From Pseudidiomarina indica (lineage in GTDB: Bacteria > Pseudomonadota > Gammaproteobacteria > Enterobacterales > Alteromonadaceae), in the NCBI GenBank assembly GCA_029279945.1, contig JAJUHK010000009.1, positions 31,222-95,221 of the forward strand: DNA of 64,000 bases. Direction: 5' to 3'. The translations under genes were made by a program, and so were the position numbers. The notes under the pieces were generated by a model that saw only the letters and a program-made list of their open reading frames with translations, had not been told where the DNA came from and did no database searches. Below, piece by piece: positions 18,535-28,194 of this stretch (its first letter is position 1; each line of letters opens with the position of its first letter).

Positions 18535-20555
18535 TGCTGATTAAACCAATGTAAGATGTAAGCTACTTTCGCCATCAGATTCGATGGACGATTGGCAATC
18601 CCGTGCGGGGCATCAGGTACCCGCACCATCGCCGTTTTTACCCCAGCCAGTTTCAGTGCCTGATAATATTGCTCAGTTTCTGAAATTGGCGTGCGATAAT
18701 CAGCCTCACCGGTAAGTAACATGGTCGGTGTTTTCACTTGGCCGACATAGCTAATCGGTGAATACTTCATGTAGTGTTCTTGGTGCTCCCATGGCTTACC
18801 TGGGAACCAGTACTTACTGAAGTAATTATAACTATCAGCAGTGAGGACAAAGCTGTACCAGTTGATCACTGGCTTCGCCACTACTGCTGCCGCAAAGCGA
18901 TCGGTATGCGATACCGTCCAAGCGGTCAACACACCGCCACCACTCCCGCCGGTGACATACAAGCGTTGTTCGTCAATAAAGCCTTTTGCAATGACGGCGT
19001 CGACCCCATCCATTAAATCGGTGAAATCCTTGCTCGGGTAATTATGATGAATCTCTTGTGCAAACTTTTCTCCATAGCTGGTACTGCCGCGCGGGTTGGT
19101 ATACAGCACTACATAACCATTTGCTGCCATCAACTGAATTTCAGCGGCAAAAGAACCTGCGTACGCAGTATGCGGGCCACCATGAATTTCTAAAATTAGC
19201 GGGTACTTTTGCTTAGGATCAAAGTTCGGCGGATACACCACCCACCCATGCACTTTGTAGTCGCCATGACGTGAGTCATACCAAATCTCTTCCACCCGCC
19301 CTAACTGCTTGTGCGCTAACGCATCTTCGTTCAGATAGGTTAGTTGGCGGGTGGCGGTGCCTGCTTGTAGCACGAGATCTGCCGGCCGATAAGGGTGCGC
19401 GAGGGTATACACCAAATCACCGTGTTTGCTTACGTCAAAGGTACCACCGCTGTATGGGCGTGTATAACTCAAGCCACCCATAGCGTCGGTTAATTCACGG
19501 CGTTCTCCGGTGAGGGCTTGGTAGGCAATGACACCTTTCCCTTCACGGTCATAGCTGTAATACAGGCCTTTGCTATCGGCCGACCATTTGATGCTTGATA
19601 CTGCATAGTCGAGGTCAGCCGTCATTAGCGTTGGGCTACCTTTACCATCTAAGTCCATCACGTACAAATGCGTGAGCTGATAACTCATGTAGTTATCGTC
19701 ATACCCCAACCAAGCTATCTTCTTACCATCTGGGCTGACTTGCGGTGAACGATCGGGGCCGTTGCGGTCAGTTAATTGCACGATAGTGCCATCGTCAACG
19801 CTCACTTGGTACAGTTCAGAGTTATTAGGTTGCTGGAAAGCGTCAGCACGGCGGTTGGCTGAGAAAATAAGGTGCTTGCTGTCACCGGTCCAAGTGAGTT
19901 GGCCACCATGATGGAACTCATCCCGAGTGAGTTGCCGTGGGGTCCCCCCTGACGCAGGCATCACGTAGATTTGGGTGTAGCCATCTTCGGCATAGCCAGC
20001 GCCATCAAAGCGATAGTTATCTTTCTCAATGTACTTGGCTGGTTCAGCCCAGTTTGCACCTTTGGGTTTGCCGGGCAAGCTAACTGGTGCAGGCTTTGAT
20101 TGTGGAGTGAACATGGTGAATGCCAACCAATTACCATCTGGCGACCAGCTCAGGTTGCTTGGGGCGCCCGTTAACCGTGTCATCGGTGCATGGTCTCGGG
20201 TATCCGTCCAATACAAATGAATTTGGTTGCTCCCGGTGCGGTTAGATACGAAAGCCAACACGCTACCATCAGGGGACCAGGTCGGTGAATGGTCGTTCGC
20301 AACACCGCCAGTTAATGGCCGCATATCGCCTTGATGATCGACTCGCCAAAGATTCCCCAAGCGGCGGTCACTCATAATATCCATGTAGTTACGGACAAAA
20401 ACAGTGTAACTCCCATCGGGGTGCACGGCCGGTTGGGATGCGTATTCCAATTGGAACACATCATCAAGTTGGAACAGGTTGTGCTGCTCGGCACTGGTAT
20501 TCGCGACGACACTGCTGGTCGCTAACACCATCATGAATGGCAACAATCTCTTCAT
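18531..20555 (-). CDS. S9 family (prolyl oligopeptidase) serine peptidase, exported
   Basis: This is a 674-residue protein with a signal peptide (MKRLLPFMMVLATSSVVANT). Residues about 25-400 form a TolB/WD40-like propeller with repeated S-P-D-G units (SWSPDGNWLAF, QVSPDGKKIAW). The C-terminal alpha/beta-hydrolase domain has the nucleophile in TGGSGGGVLTAW, Asp in GEADYRTP and His in PDAPHGI. It probably trims dipeptides or acylated residues from peptides in the periplasm. Its closest functional group is the dipeptidyl/acylaminoacyl peptidases. It is followed by no partner; a terminator lies between it and the upstream DUF1302 gene. Confidence 0.9.
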   Translation of the reverse strand: MKRLLPFMMVLATSSVVANTSAEQHNLFQLDDVFQLEYASQPAVHPDGSYTVFVRNYMDIMSDRRLGNLWRVDHQGDMRPLTGGVANDHSPTWSPDGSVLAFVSNRTGSNQIHLYWTDTRDHAPMTRLTGAPSNLSWSPDGNWLAFTMFTPQSKPAPVSLPGKPKGANWAEPAKYIEKDNYRFDGAGYAEDGYTQIYVMPASGGTPRQLTRDEFHHGGQLTWTGDSKHLIFSANRRADAFQQPNNSELYQVSVDDGTIVQLTDRNGPDRSPQVSPDGKKIAWLGYDDNYMSYQLTHLYVMDLDGKGSPTLMTADLDYAVSSIKWSADSKGLYYSYDREGKGVIAYQALTGERRELTDAMGGLSYTRPYSGGTFDVSKHGDLVYTLAHPYRPADLVLQAGTATRQLTYLNEDALAHKQLGRVEEIWYDSRHGDYKVHGWVVYPPNFDPKQKYPLILEIHGGPHTAYAGSFAAEIQLMAANGYVVLYTNPRGSTSYGEKFAQEIHHNYPSKDFTDLMDGVDAVIAKGFIDEQRLYVTGGSGGGVLTAWTVSHTDRFAAAVVAKPVINWYSFVLTADSYNYFSKYWFPGKPWEHQEHYMKYSPISYVGQVKTPTMLLTGEADYRTPISETEQYYQALKLAGVKTAMVRVPDAPHGIANRPSNLMAKVAYILHWFNQH

Positions 20556-20643
20556 GGTGAATATCCTTGTTGGTTATTATGTTAGCATTAAAGCTACTAT
20601 CGGAAATCTATACGCAAAGATCATGTGGGACGCGACTAATGGT

Positions 20644-20673
20644 AAAAAAAAACCGCCGTAATGGCGGTTTTTT
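20644..20673 (-). terminator. Rho-independent terminator after the DUF1302 gene
   Basis: The stem CCGCC / GGCGG is extended by A/T pairs (20644-20657 with 20663-20673) around the loop GTAAT. Read leftward it ends in a run of nine T. It lies 16 bp after the DUF1302 stop and can also work in the other direction. Confidence 0.85.
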
Positions 20674-20688
20674 AACAATGTCATTCGC

Positions 20689-22533
20689 TTAGAAACTATA
20701 ACTAAAGCTAATTGATGCGAAATCACGGTCATCAGCTGGGTCGAAAGCGGCACCATCGGTAATGTTATAAGCAACACCGATTTTGTACTTCGACAAGTAG
20801 CTGAAATCAACGCTCAAACCAATAGTTCTACGACCTTCGATGAAGTTTGAGTTCGCTGAGTAACCACTGACGTCATGACCGAATGCGATGGTTGGGCTCA
20901 TGTTCCAGCCAGCAAATACGTTGTTGTATTCACCCACTAAACGAGTGCGGTAGCCCCACGATGTTGAGGTTACGAAGCCTTCACAGTTGATGTCTAAGGT
21001 TGCTGTTGGATTACCCAATGCTTGTTGATCAGCAACAGTTAAACATTTACCGAATACAGGGTTACGGCCGTAGCGTTGCTCGTCTAAGCCCACTAAACCG
21101 TGAACTTTACTTACTGCAACTTCACCGATAAAGGTGTAACGGTCAGCACCAAGGACGCGTTCGAAGAAACGCACACCGGTTAACTGCCATTGGGTAACGT
21201 CATATTCGTCATAACCGTGTTGTAATTCACCTAAGTTGGTGATGTTGCCGGCGCCGTCACGTTGGATACGGTTTGCAAAGGTACTGGGTACCCCAGCTCG
21301 TAAACCTGCAGTCAAAATTTCTGTGGTGTTAATCTGTACTGGCATATCTAAGCGGTGGCTCACTTCCGCACCAACAGACCAATCACCAAATACAGTTGAC
21401 GCACTCACACCGAAGATTTTTTGATCTTCTGGGAATTCCAACACATAGTCAGGGCCTGCGATTGGAATACCGTCAGGGTGGCTGAGCGATGCAGATGGTT
21501 GTTCAATCCAGTTATAGGCTGAAATGATCGGGGTTTGCGTATGGATGTTCATGAAGTACAAGCCAAACTCAGTGTCAATGCTGCTGGCATAGTGACGTAA
21601 TGCAAACCCGTACTGGCCGCCGTCATCTGGTGTGATGTCTGGACGACGATCGAGGTAAGTACCATACACGATTGAATCGTGATCGCTTAAGTTTGAGCTT
21701 GGAACGTTCGGTACTAAGGTTGGGTTCAAGGTTACTTTGTTACAACCTGGACCACCTAAAATATCAACGGTTGAGAAGAAGGTACCACAGCCATCAAGCT
21801 TGTAGTCATCCCACTCGTATTGATAGAACATATCTAAGCTGGTGTTATCGCCCAAGCCTAAGTTAATGTTTAACATACCAACCGGCAATAACGCTTCTTT
21901 AATTTCAACACCTGGACGACGGGTTGAGTTTACGTCGATTGGGTTGATCGCGTTAATACCGTTGAGGATGAAGGTACTCTCACCCCAGCTCAATACTTGA
22001 CGACCTAAACGGACGTTGACTGGCATATCACCAATATCAAAGTAACCGTATACGAATGCGTCCAGTAACTTAATTCCAGAACCGCTGGACCAGCTATCAA
22101 GGCCGTCGTTATCTAAGGTCACATCAGGGAAGTAGTTTGTCGCCGTATGACCGTGTGCAACTTCTTTGTTCTTAATCACGTCGTCATACCAATATTTGAA
22201 CCGCACGAAGGCACCAATATTACCGCCGTCGATGCTGAGGTCATGTACCCCTTTAATGACCGACGAAACCATGTCGCCTTTGTCATAGTTCAAGTTACCA
22301 TCGTCAGCTACACCTGACTGACCGGTACCACCGGCCATGTTCCCTGGATGAATAAAGCGAAGATCCTGATCTTCCATCCGCCAGGCAGCCCCGTAGGAGA
22401 TGATAGAGTCAAACTTAATACGGAAATCACCCACTTCAATTTCCGCTGCCTGAACGCTTGCTGTGCTTGCTAAAGCCAGCGCGATTGCTGACGCAATAGG
22501 TAATTTTTTAAGCATAGTTGTTCTTCTTTTCAT
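20689..22533 (-). CDS. DUF1302 family outer-membrane protein
   Basis: The product has 614 residues if translation starts at ATG 22533, which is preceded by AGGTGG at 5 bp; the frame is open to a GTG at 22542, and a third possible start is ATG 22515. A signal peptide ends in VQAAE. The mature protein is rich in aromatic beta-strands (GAAWRMEDQDLRF, VRLGRQVLSWGEST, RTIGLSVDFSYL) and ends in Phe (ISFSYSF), as outer-membrane barrels do. DUF1302 proteins are often next to DUF1329 genes and linked to lipid or sterol use, but no partner is here. The function is unknown. It is flanked by two strong terminators, so it is a single-gene unit. Confidence 0.85.
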   Translation of the reverse strand: MKRRTTMLKKLPIASAIALALASTASVQAAEIEVGDFRIKFDSIISYGAAWRMEDQDLRFIHPGNMAGGTGQSGVADDGNLNYDKGDMVSSVIKGVHDLSIDGGNIGAFVRFKYWYDDVIKNKEVAHGHTATNYFPDVTLDNDGLDSWSSGSGIKLLDAFVYGYFDIGDMPVNVRLGRQVLSWGESTFILNGINAINPIDVNSTRRPGVEIKEALLPVGMLNINLGLGDNTSLDMFYQYEWDDYKLDGCGTFFSTVDILGGPGCNKVTLNPTLVPNVPSSNLSDHDSIVYGTYLDRRPDITPDDGGQYGFALRHYASSIDTEFGLYFMNIHTQTPIISAYNWIEQPSASLSHPDGIPIAGPDYVLEFPEDQKIFGVSASTVFGDWSVGAEVSHRLDMPVQINTTEILTAGLRAGVPSTFANRIQRDGAGNITNLGELQHGYDEYDVTQWQLTGVRFFERVLGADRYTFIGEVAVSKVHGLVGLDEQRYGRNPVFGKCLTVADQQALGNPTATLDINCEGFVTSTSWGYRTRLVGEYNNVFAGWNMSPTIAFGHDVSGYSANSNFIEGRRTIGLSVDFSYLSKYKIGVAYNITDGAAFDPADDRDFASISFSYSF

Positions 22534-22541
22534 GTTAGCCA

Positions 22542-22567
22542 CCTAATCCGATTAGGATGTTATAGCA
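22542..22567 (-). promoter_or_regulatory. Extended -10 and palindromic operator candidate upstream of the DUF1302 gene
   Basis: On the minus strand TGCTATAAC (22559-22567) is an extended -10. Just downstream lies a perfect palindrome with 7-bp arms, CCTAATC and GATTAGG, around one base (22542-22556). It overlaps the ribosome-binding site. A repressor or an RNA structure at this place could control the gene; which of these is not known. Confidence 0.5.
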
Positions 22568-22643
22568 ACAATCATGTCCGATGAGTTGCAAATATGCAAG
22601 TGATTCGTTAGTAAAAATAACTTGTTATTTGCAGAATATAAAA

Positions 22644-22679
22644 AAAAATCTCCGCTCACAAAGTGCTGCGGAGATTTTT
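22644..22679 (-). terminator. Rho-independent terminator of etfBA
   Basis: Arms AAAAATCTCCGC (22644-22655) and GCGGAGATTTTT (22668-22679) enclose a 12-nt loop. Read leftward the hairpin is followed by T residues. It is 20 bp after the etfA stop. Confidence 0.85.
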
Positions 22680-22698
22680 CAGCAGTCGTTGCTTTAAA

Positions 22699-23628
22699 TT
22701 ACAGTAGCTCTTCGAGCTGTGGCAACACCTCGAACAAGTCTGCCACCAAACCATAATCAGCGACTTGGAAGATTGGCGCATCTTCGTCTTTGTTAATCGC
22801 AACAATCACTTTCGAGTCTTTCATTCCCGCTAAGTGCTGAATAGCACCGCTGATACCGACTGCAATATACAATTCGGGTGCAACGATTTTACCGGTTTGC
22901 CCAACTTGCATATCGTTCGGTACAAATCCGGCATCCACTGCTGCCCGTGAGGCCCCCACGGCGGCCCCCAATTTGTCAGCAATACGCTCTAGCATTTGGA
23001 AGTTTTCACCGTTTTGCATACCACGGCCGCCAGAAATAACGACCCGCGCGGCAGTGAGATCGGGCCGCTCAGACTGTGCTAACTCTTCACCAACAAAGCT
23101 GGCTTTGGTATTTTCTTTAACCACATCCAGGGTTTCAACAGTGGCGTTGCCACCGCTTGCGGCAACTGGATCAAAAGCTGTTGAACGCACGGTGATCACT
23201 TTTATCGCATCGCTTGATTGCACGGTGGCAATCGCGTTACCCGCATAAATTGGACGCTTGAACGTGTCCGCACTAACGACGCTGATAATGTCAGAGATTT
23301 GCGCTACATCGAGTAACGCCGCAACCCGTGGCATGAAGTTTTTACCGGTCGTCGTGGCTGGTGCCAAGATGTGCGTGTAGTTGTTGCCAATTTCAGCAAC
23401 AAGTTCGCCAAGATTTTCAGCTAAAAAGTGCGCGTATACAGCGTTATCCGCTAATAATACTTTGCTCACTCCAGCCGCTTGTGCCACTTCATCAGCAACC
23501 GCTTGACACTGATAGCCAGCAACCAACACGGTGACGTCGCCGCCAATTTGGGTCGCTGCCGTAAGGGTTTTTAAGGTGGCCGCGTTTAAGCGTGCGTTAT
23601 CATGTTCGGCAATGACAAGAATACTCAT
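22699..23628 (-). CDS. etfA: Electron transfer flavoprotein alpha subunit
   Basis: EtfA, 309 residues, forms a heterodimer with EtfB that takes electrons from acyl-CoA dehydrogenases and passes them to ETF-ubiquinone oxidoreductase. The C-terminal FAD domain shows [43 protein letters not shown] and [20 protein letters not shown]. The start overlaps the etfB stop by 4 bp. No ETF-QO or acyl-CoA dehydrogenase gene is in this window. Confidence 0.96.
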   Translation of the reverse strand: MSILVIAEHDNARLNAATLKTLTAATQIGGDVTVLVAGYQCQAVADEVAQAAGVSKVLLADNAVYAHFLAENLGELVAEIGNNYTHILAPATTTGKNFMPRVAALLDVAQISDIISVVSADTFKRPIYAGNAIATVQSSDAIKVITVRSTAFDPVAASGGNATVETLDVVKENTKASFVGEELAQSERPDLTAARVVISGGRGMQNGENFQMLERIADKLGAAVGASRAAVDAGFVPNDMQVGQTGKIVAPELYIAVGISGAIQHLAGMKDSKVIVAINKDEDAPIFQVADYGLVADLFEVLPQLEELL

Positions 23629-24374
23629 AGCACTTTTGCCTCATTCTTTAATTTATCAACCAACTCCGCGACATCGGCAACTTTCACGCCGGCGCTCCGC
23701 TCTGCAGGTGCTTCCACCTTCACGACCTTCACTGTGCGTGCCACAGTAACGCCCAACTCGGCTGGAGTGGTAACGTCAAGCGGCTTTTTCTTGGCCTTCA
23801 TAATGTTTGGCAAGGATGCATACCGTGGTTCGTTCAAGCGTAGGTCGGTGGTAACAATGGCAGGGAGTTGCAACTGCACAGTTTGTAGACCGCCATCGAC
23901 TTCACGGGTCACGCTAACAGTGCCGTCTTCCACGGACACTTTTGACGCAAAAGTACCCTGTGGCATACCCGTCAATGCGCCCAACATTTGGCCGGTTTGG
24001 TTGTTATCGGAATCGATGGCTTGTTTGCCCAAAATAACCAATTGGGGTTCTTCTTTTGCAACCACCGCCTGCAACAACTTAGCCACGGCTAAGGAGTCTG
24101 GCATCTCATCGGTTTCTACGTGAATAGCGCGATCAGCGCCTAGTGCGAGTGCCGTACGGAGTTGTTCTTGCACCGCTTTTGGGCCAATGCTCACTACCAC
24201 GACCTCGTTGGCTATCCCTTTCTCTTTCAAACGAACGGCTTCTTCAACCGCAATTTCACAGAACGGGTTCAGGGCCATTTTCACGTTAGCGAGATCAACG
24301 TCGGATTGGTCCGCTTTCACGCGCACCTTCACGTTGTAATCAATGACGCGTTTGACCGCCACTAATACTTTCAT
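23625..24374 (-). CDS. etfB: Electron transfer flavoprotein beta subunit
   Basis: The protein has 249 residues. It starts [20 protein letters not shown] and shows [18 protein letters not shown] and [30 protein letters not shown], which are signatures of the AMP-binding beta subunit. The frame is open to 24419, but the ATG at 24374 gives the family N-terminus and is preceded by AGGA. It is translationally coupled to etfA. Confidence 0.96.
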   Translation of the reverse strand: MKVLVAVKRVIDYNVKVRVKADQSDVDLANVKMALNPFCEIAVEEAVRLKEKGIANEVVVVSIGPKAVQEQLRTALALGADRAIHVETDEMPDSLAVAKLLQAVVAKEEPQLVILGKQAIDSDNNQTGQMLGALTGMPQGTFASKVSVEDGTVSVTREVDGGLQTVQLQLPAIVTTDLRLNEPRYASLPNIMKAKKKPLDVTTPAELGVTVARTVKVVKVEAPAERSAGVKVADVAELVDKLKNEAKVL

Positions 24375-24515
24375 GTTGTCGTTCCTGTTGTTTAAAGTTC
24401 TGTTCAGAGGTTTTAACACGCAGCAAGATTAACATTTTTCGCAACAAAAATGGTACTCTTATAGACGTTTTTATTGATGCACCTACCGAATTTCATGTTG
24501 TTATAGGCTTTTCTC

Positions 24516-24914
24516 ATGCACGGCAAACTCTCTGAAAGTGATATTCACCAACTACGCACGGCGCTAGGTCAACGGGAACAGCGATTACGCTATCTGGTGC
24601 AACTGGCCCGGCAAGCGTCCCCCAGTGCCGCGTTGCGCAGTGCTGACAATGAAGTATTTGGCTGTGAAGCGCGGGTGTGGCTCAAAGCGGTATGGCTAGC
24701 GGACAAGCTGCAGTTAGCGTGTGATAGTGAATCGCGCACCGTGTTGGGCCTGCTACAATTGCTTTCAAGCGCCCTGCAAGGCGCCAGCCGCGACCAAGTA
24801 CGGCAGTTTGACCTTGAGGCTTATTTCCACGCATTAGGGTTAGCTGATTTGATCACCAGTTCACGTCGCAACGGTTTGCGTCACGTGGTGCAAGCCATTC
24901 AAGCGAGTGCTTAA
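24516..24914 (+). CDS. csdE: SufE/CsdE family sulfur acceptor protein
   Basis: The 132-residue protein carries the conserved persulfide-accepting cysteine in VFGCEARVWL, the G-C-x-x-x-V-W motif of SufE/CsdE. Such proteins accept sulfur from a cysteine desulfurase (SufS or CsdA). Neither desulfurase is next to it; tcdA (csdL) converges on it with nested stops at 24911-24914, and in E. coli csdA, csdE and csdL (tcdA) are neighbours. That context favours CsdE over SufE. The length is slightly shorter than E. coli CsdE (147). Confidence 0.8.
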   Translation: MHGKLSESDIHQLRTALGQREQRLRYLVQLARQASPSAALRSADNEVFGCEARVWLKAVWLADKLQLACDSESRTVLGLLQLLSSALQGASRDQVRQFDLEAYFHALGLADLITSSRRNGLRHVVQAIQASA

Positions 24915-25690
24915 GCACGGCTTGAACGAGCGAGCTTCTGCAGTAATAACGCCACTGCATGCATGGCAAAGGTGGCAGTCACAGGCATTGCGGCACCAAA
25001 GCCAGTGGCACAATTCATGCGCATACTCCCCGCCCCCGATTTTTGATGGCTCCATTCACCATCGGGGGTAGGATAACGTAACTGCTCGGTCGAATAAACG
25101 GCCGTAACGCCAAAGCTCCGCTGTGGATTTTTCGAAAAATTGTAGTTACGCCGCAGTAACGAGCGCACTTTCGCTAACAACGGATCTTGGGTCGCTTTGG
25201 CTAAATCAGTTGCCGTCACTTGGTTGGGGTCGACCTGCCCACCAGCGCCGCCACAAGTAACCAGCGGCACTTTGTGACGCTTACACCACGCGATCAGCGC
25301 TGCTTTAACGGGCACACTATCAATGGCGTCCAACACGGCCGTTACTGGCGGCGCTAAGTATTCAGTAAGATTATCTACTGTCAAGAAGTCATCAATAGTA
25401 TTTATAGTGCAATCAGGATTAATGTCTTTAACCCGGGCTGCGAGGACCTCAGTTTTCAGCTGACCTATGGTGCTCGTCAACGCCGGCAACTGCCGGTTGA
25501 TGTTCGTGACACACACATCGTCGAGATCAATCAGGGTTAACCCCATCACGCCCGACCGAGCTAATGCTTCTACTGCCCATGAACCGACGCCACCTAAACC
25601 AATCACGGCGACATGCTGTTGCGCAAATGCCGTGGCTGCGGTGGTTCCATAGACCCGCTGAATACCACCAAAACGCTCTGTTGTTTTCAC
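24911..25690 (-). CDS. tcdA: tRNA threonylcarbamoyladenosine dehydratase TcdA
   Basis: TcdA (CsdL/YgdL), 259 residues, is an E1-like enzyme that cyclises t6A37 to ct6A in tRNAs. The ATP-binding Rossmann motif is VAVIGLGGVGSWAVEALARSG, and DLDDVCVTNINRQ and VLDAIDSVPVKAALIAWC follow. The final residues (AVALLLQKLARSSRA) include a hydrophobic tail typical of the family. It is close to thyA (18 bp) and convergent with the csdE-like gene. Confidence 0.93.
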   Translation of the reverse strand: MKTTERFGGIQRVYGTTAATAFAQQHVAVIGLGGVGSWAVEALARSGVMGLTLIDLDDVCVTNINRQLPALTSTIGQLKTEVLAARVKDINPDCTINTIDDFLTVDNLTEYLAPPVTAVLDAIDSVPVKAALIAWCKRHKVPLVTCGGAGGQVDPNQVTATDLAKATQDPLLAKVRSLLRRNYNFSKNPQRSFGVTAVYSTEQLRYPTPDGEWSHQKSGAGSMRMNCATGFGAAMPVTATFAMHAVALLLQKLARSSRA

Positions 25691-25708
25691 CTTGTTCTTG
25701 GCCTCGTA

Positions 25709-26560
25709 CTACACACTAAACGGATACGCTATCGGTGGATGACACTCATAATCATGCACGGCAAAATCATTTACAGTGACCCAAGTTTCTAGGTCTTCCA
25801 GCGTGCGAATTGCTGGATTTATTTCCAGCCGTGGTGATGGGAAAGGCTCACGCTTGAGCTGCACATCACGCATTAATTCTAATTGATCTTCGTAAATGTG
25901 TGCATTCACAATTTTGTGGTAAGCAGTACCCGCCTTGTGGCCAGTGATTTGCGCCATCAACGCTAAGAAGACAAACACTTGCACTTGGTTGAAGTTCAAG
26001 CCGAGCGGAACATCACACGAGCGTTGATAACTGGTTAAATACAGCGTGTCGCCTAACAATGAGAAGTTGTGGGTATGCATGCATGGCCGCAAGCAGCCTA
26101 AATGAAACTCCCCTGGGTTATAAAAGGTAATAATTTCACCGCGGTCATCGATGCCACGGCTGAGATTATCCACTACTTTGCGGAGCTGATCGACGGTACC
26201 GCCATCGGGCTTTGCCCACGCTCGCCCTTGGACGCCATACACCCGCCCCATATCGTCGGTTCCTTTGCGATGAGGATTGGCCAACCAGGCCTCGTTCTGG
26301 TTCGCATTGGCATCCCACGTGGGGGTTCCGAGCGCGCGAAAATCAGCCGCGTTATCATAGCCACGAATGTAGCCTAATAGCTCAGCAATAGCTGCTTTCC
26401 AATAACTTTTACGGGTGGTGATAAGCGGGAATTCATTGCGATCCACACGATATTCAAGGTCTGCATTAATCACCGTCAAACAGCGTTTGCCGGTGCGCTC
26501 ATTACGAACCCAGACGCCTTCATCAACAATGCGCTGACACAGTTCTAAGTATTGTTTCAC
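25709..26560 (-). CDS. thyA: Thymidylate synthase
   Basis: The 283-residue enzyme makes dTMP from dUMP and methylene-THF. The catalytic cysteine is in [16 protein letters not shown], and the folate-binding C-terminus is [13 protein letters not shown]. It is somewhat longer than E. coli ThyA (264), a length seen in many marine gammaproteobacteria. It overlaps the lgt stop by 4 bp, the common lgt-thyA arrangement. folA and folE2 elsewhere in the window belong to the same folate economy. Confidence 0.96.
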   Translation of the reverse strand: MKQYLELCQRIVDEGVWVRNERTGKRCLTVINADLEYRVDRNEFPLITTRKSYWKAAIAELLGYIRGYDNAADFRALGTPTWDANANQNEAWLANPHRKGTDDMGRVYGVQGRAWAKPDGGTVDQLRKVVDNLSRGIDDRGEIITFYNPGEFHLGCLRPCMHTHNFSLLGDTLYLTSYQRSCDVPLGLNFNQVQVFVFLALMAQITGHKAGTAYHKIVNAHIYEDQLELMRDVQLKREPFPSPRLEINPAIRTLEDLETWVTVNDFAVHDYECHPPIAYPFSV

Positions 26561-27378
26561 GCCGCCGTTCCTTGTTGTTTATGGTGCTTAGAATAGGCAA
26601 CGATCATCAGCATTAGGCCAATCACAATCATTGGCATCGACAACCATTGCCCCATCGACCAGCCAAACGCCAACAACCCTAAATGGCTGTCTGGCTCACG
26701 TGCATATTCCACCACAAATCGGGCAATGCCGTAACCCATTAGGAACAACCCGCCGATACTGCCAACGGGGCGAGGCTTGCGACTGTATAGGGCTAACACC
26801 ACAAACAATACCAACCCTTCGAGGAGCGCTTGGTACAGCTGTGATGGATGCCGGGGCAGGTTGCCAGCCGCGGGGAAAATCATGGCCCAAGGGACATCAG
26901 TGACGCGCCCCCACAATTCACCATTAATAAAATTACCAATGCGGCCAGCCCCTAAGCCGATCGGCACTAGCGGTGCCACAAAATCACCAACAGCTAACAG
27001 TGAGCGCTTACTGCGCCACGCAAAAATCCATAACACGGTAATCACGCCGAGAAGGCCACCGTGGAACGACATGCCACCACTGGTGATATCGAACAGATAG
27101 AGGGGATGCGCAAGGAAATACTGCCATTGATAGAACAGCACATAGCCAACACGGCCACCGACAATGACGCCGATAAAGGCCCAGAACAACAGATCGCTGA
27201 AGTTTTTCTCGGTCCACCCTTGCGCGGCGTAATGGGGTTGACGGCATTGACGATTCCCCCACCACCAGGCAAACAGAAACCCGACCAGATACATCAAGCC
27301 ATACCAGCGTAGATCGAGCGGTCCGATACTGATAATGATCGGGTTAATATTGGGATGGACAAGATAGTTTGTTGGCAT
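26557..27378 (-). CDS. lgt: Phosphatidylglycerol-prolipoprotein diacylglyceryl transferase
   Basis: Lgt, 273 residues, is an inner-membrane enzyme that adds diacylglycerol to the lipobox cysteine of prolipoproteins, such as BamB, PilW and the adaptor at 59341 here. The signature [19 protein letters not shown] is present with about seven membrane segments (for example [15 protein letters not shown] and the C-terminal [18 protein letters not shown]). The start lies 3 bp after the TauE/SafE stop and its end overlaps thyA. Confidence 0.96.
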   Translation of the reverse strand: MPTNYLVHPNINPIIISIGPLDLRWYGLMYLVGFLFAWWWGNRQCRQPHYAAQGWTEKNFSDLLFWAFIGVIVGGRVGYVLFYQWQYFLAHPLYLFDITSGGMSFHGGLLGVITVLWIFAWRSKRSLLAVGDFVAPLVPIGLGAGRIGNFINGELWGRVTDVPWAMIFPAAGNLPRHPSQLYQALLEGLVLFVVLALYSRKPRPVGSIGGLFLMGYGIARFVVEYAREPDSHLGLLAFGWSMGQWLSMPMIVIGLMLMIVAYSKHHKQQGTAA

Positions 27379-27381
27379 GAT

Positions 27382-28173
27382 TTATCCTATAACCAGTTTC
27401 AGCGATAAAATAACTAACAATATGGCGAAACCACGTTGCAAATGGTTCACCGGTAATTGTTGCGTCAGGTAAGCACCCAGCGGTGCAAACAGGATAGAGG
27501 TCATGGAGATAGCTATCCACGCCGGCCCATGGACATAACCGAATAAGCTGTCTACGCCAGTTTGCTGCTGCCCGAGCAGTATGTAAGTGATCACTCCGGC
27601 GACCCCAATACTTAAACTGCCCACTGAGGATACCGCAATTGCCTGGCGGATGGGAACGTGGAGACGTTGTAGCAATGGCACGGTCAGTGACCCACCACCA
27701 ATACCAACCAGCCCCGACAAGGTGCCCATACCTGCACTTATTAGCGCAATTAAACGTTTCGAAACGTGGGTAAGTGGTGCTCCGCTGCGCTGTGGCACCA
27801 ACATCCGCACGGCTAATAGCAATAACACCACCGCCAGCAACCGTTGTAGCCACTGCGGGTTCATCTGCGTCGCCAGCCATGCACCCAGCGTAGCACCAAC
27901 CATCAAGCCCGGCACTAAACGGCGCACCCAAAAGAAACTGACTTGACCGTGGCGTAAATGTGAACGCGTGGAGCTTAAGGTTGTCATGACAATGGTTCCA
28001 AGCGAGGTGGCTACCGCCATTTGCACGACTAATTCGTGCGGCACCCCCAGTATGGGTAACAGATAAATAAGCAGGGGAACAATGACTAAGCCACCGCCAA
28101 TACCTAACATTCCTGCCAGTAAACCGGCGCACGCTCCGCCCCCTAAACACCACAACCAGCCCGTTAAGAGCAC
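27382..28173 (-). CDS. TauE/SafE family membrane protein (putative sulfite/organoanion exporter)
   Basis: The 263-residue protein is almost all membrane helices. It has the duplicated glycine-rich signature of TauE/SafE: GGACAGLLAGMLGIGGGLVIVPLL in the N-terminal half and MGTLSGLVGIGGGSLTVPLL in the C-terminal half, giving two inverted-like repeats of about four helices. The family exports sulfite, sulfoacetate or similar anions, but the substrate cannot be told from sequence. It sits between ptsP (21 bp upstream) and lgt (3 bp downstream), an arrangement I recall from other Alteromonadales; that recollection was not checked. Confidence 0.9.
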   Translation of the reverse strand: MLLTGWLWCLGGGACAGLLAGMLGIGGGLVIVPLLIYLLPILGVPHELVVQMAVATSLGTIVMTTLSSTRSHLRHGQVSFFWVRRLVPGLMVGATLGAWLATQMNPQWLQRLLAVVLLLLAVRMLVPQRSGAPLTHVSKRLIALISAGMGTLSGLVGIGGGSLTVPLLQRLHVPIRQAIAVSSVGSLSIGVAGVITYILLGQQQTGVDSLFGYVHGPAWIAISMTSILFAPLGAYLTQQLPVNHLQRGFAILLVILSLKLVIG

Positions 28174-28194
28174 ATCAACTCCTTCTGTTATTTG

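Noticed and set aside
27344..28153. A 269-codon open frame in another frame of the TauE/SafE gene
   Set aside because: It is Trp/Arg/His-rich and not membrane-like; the other frame carries the repeated TauE signature.
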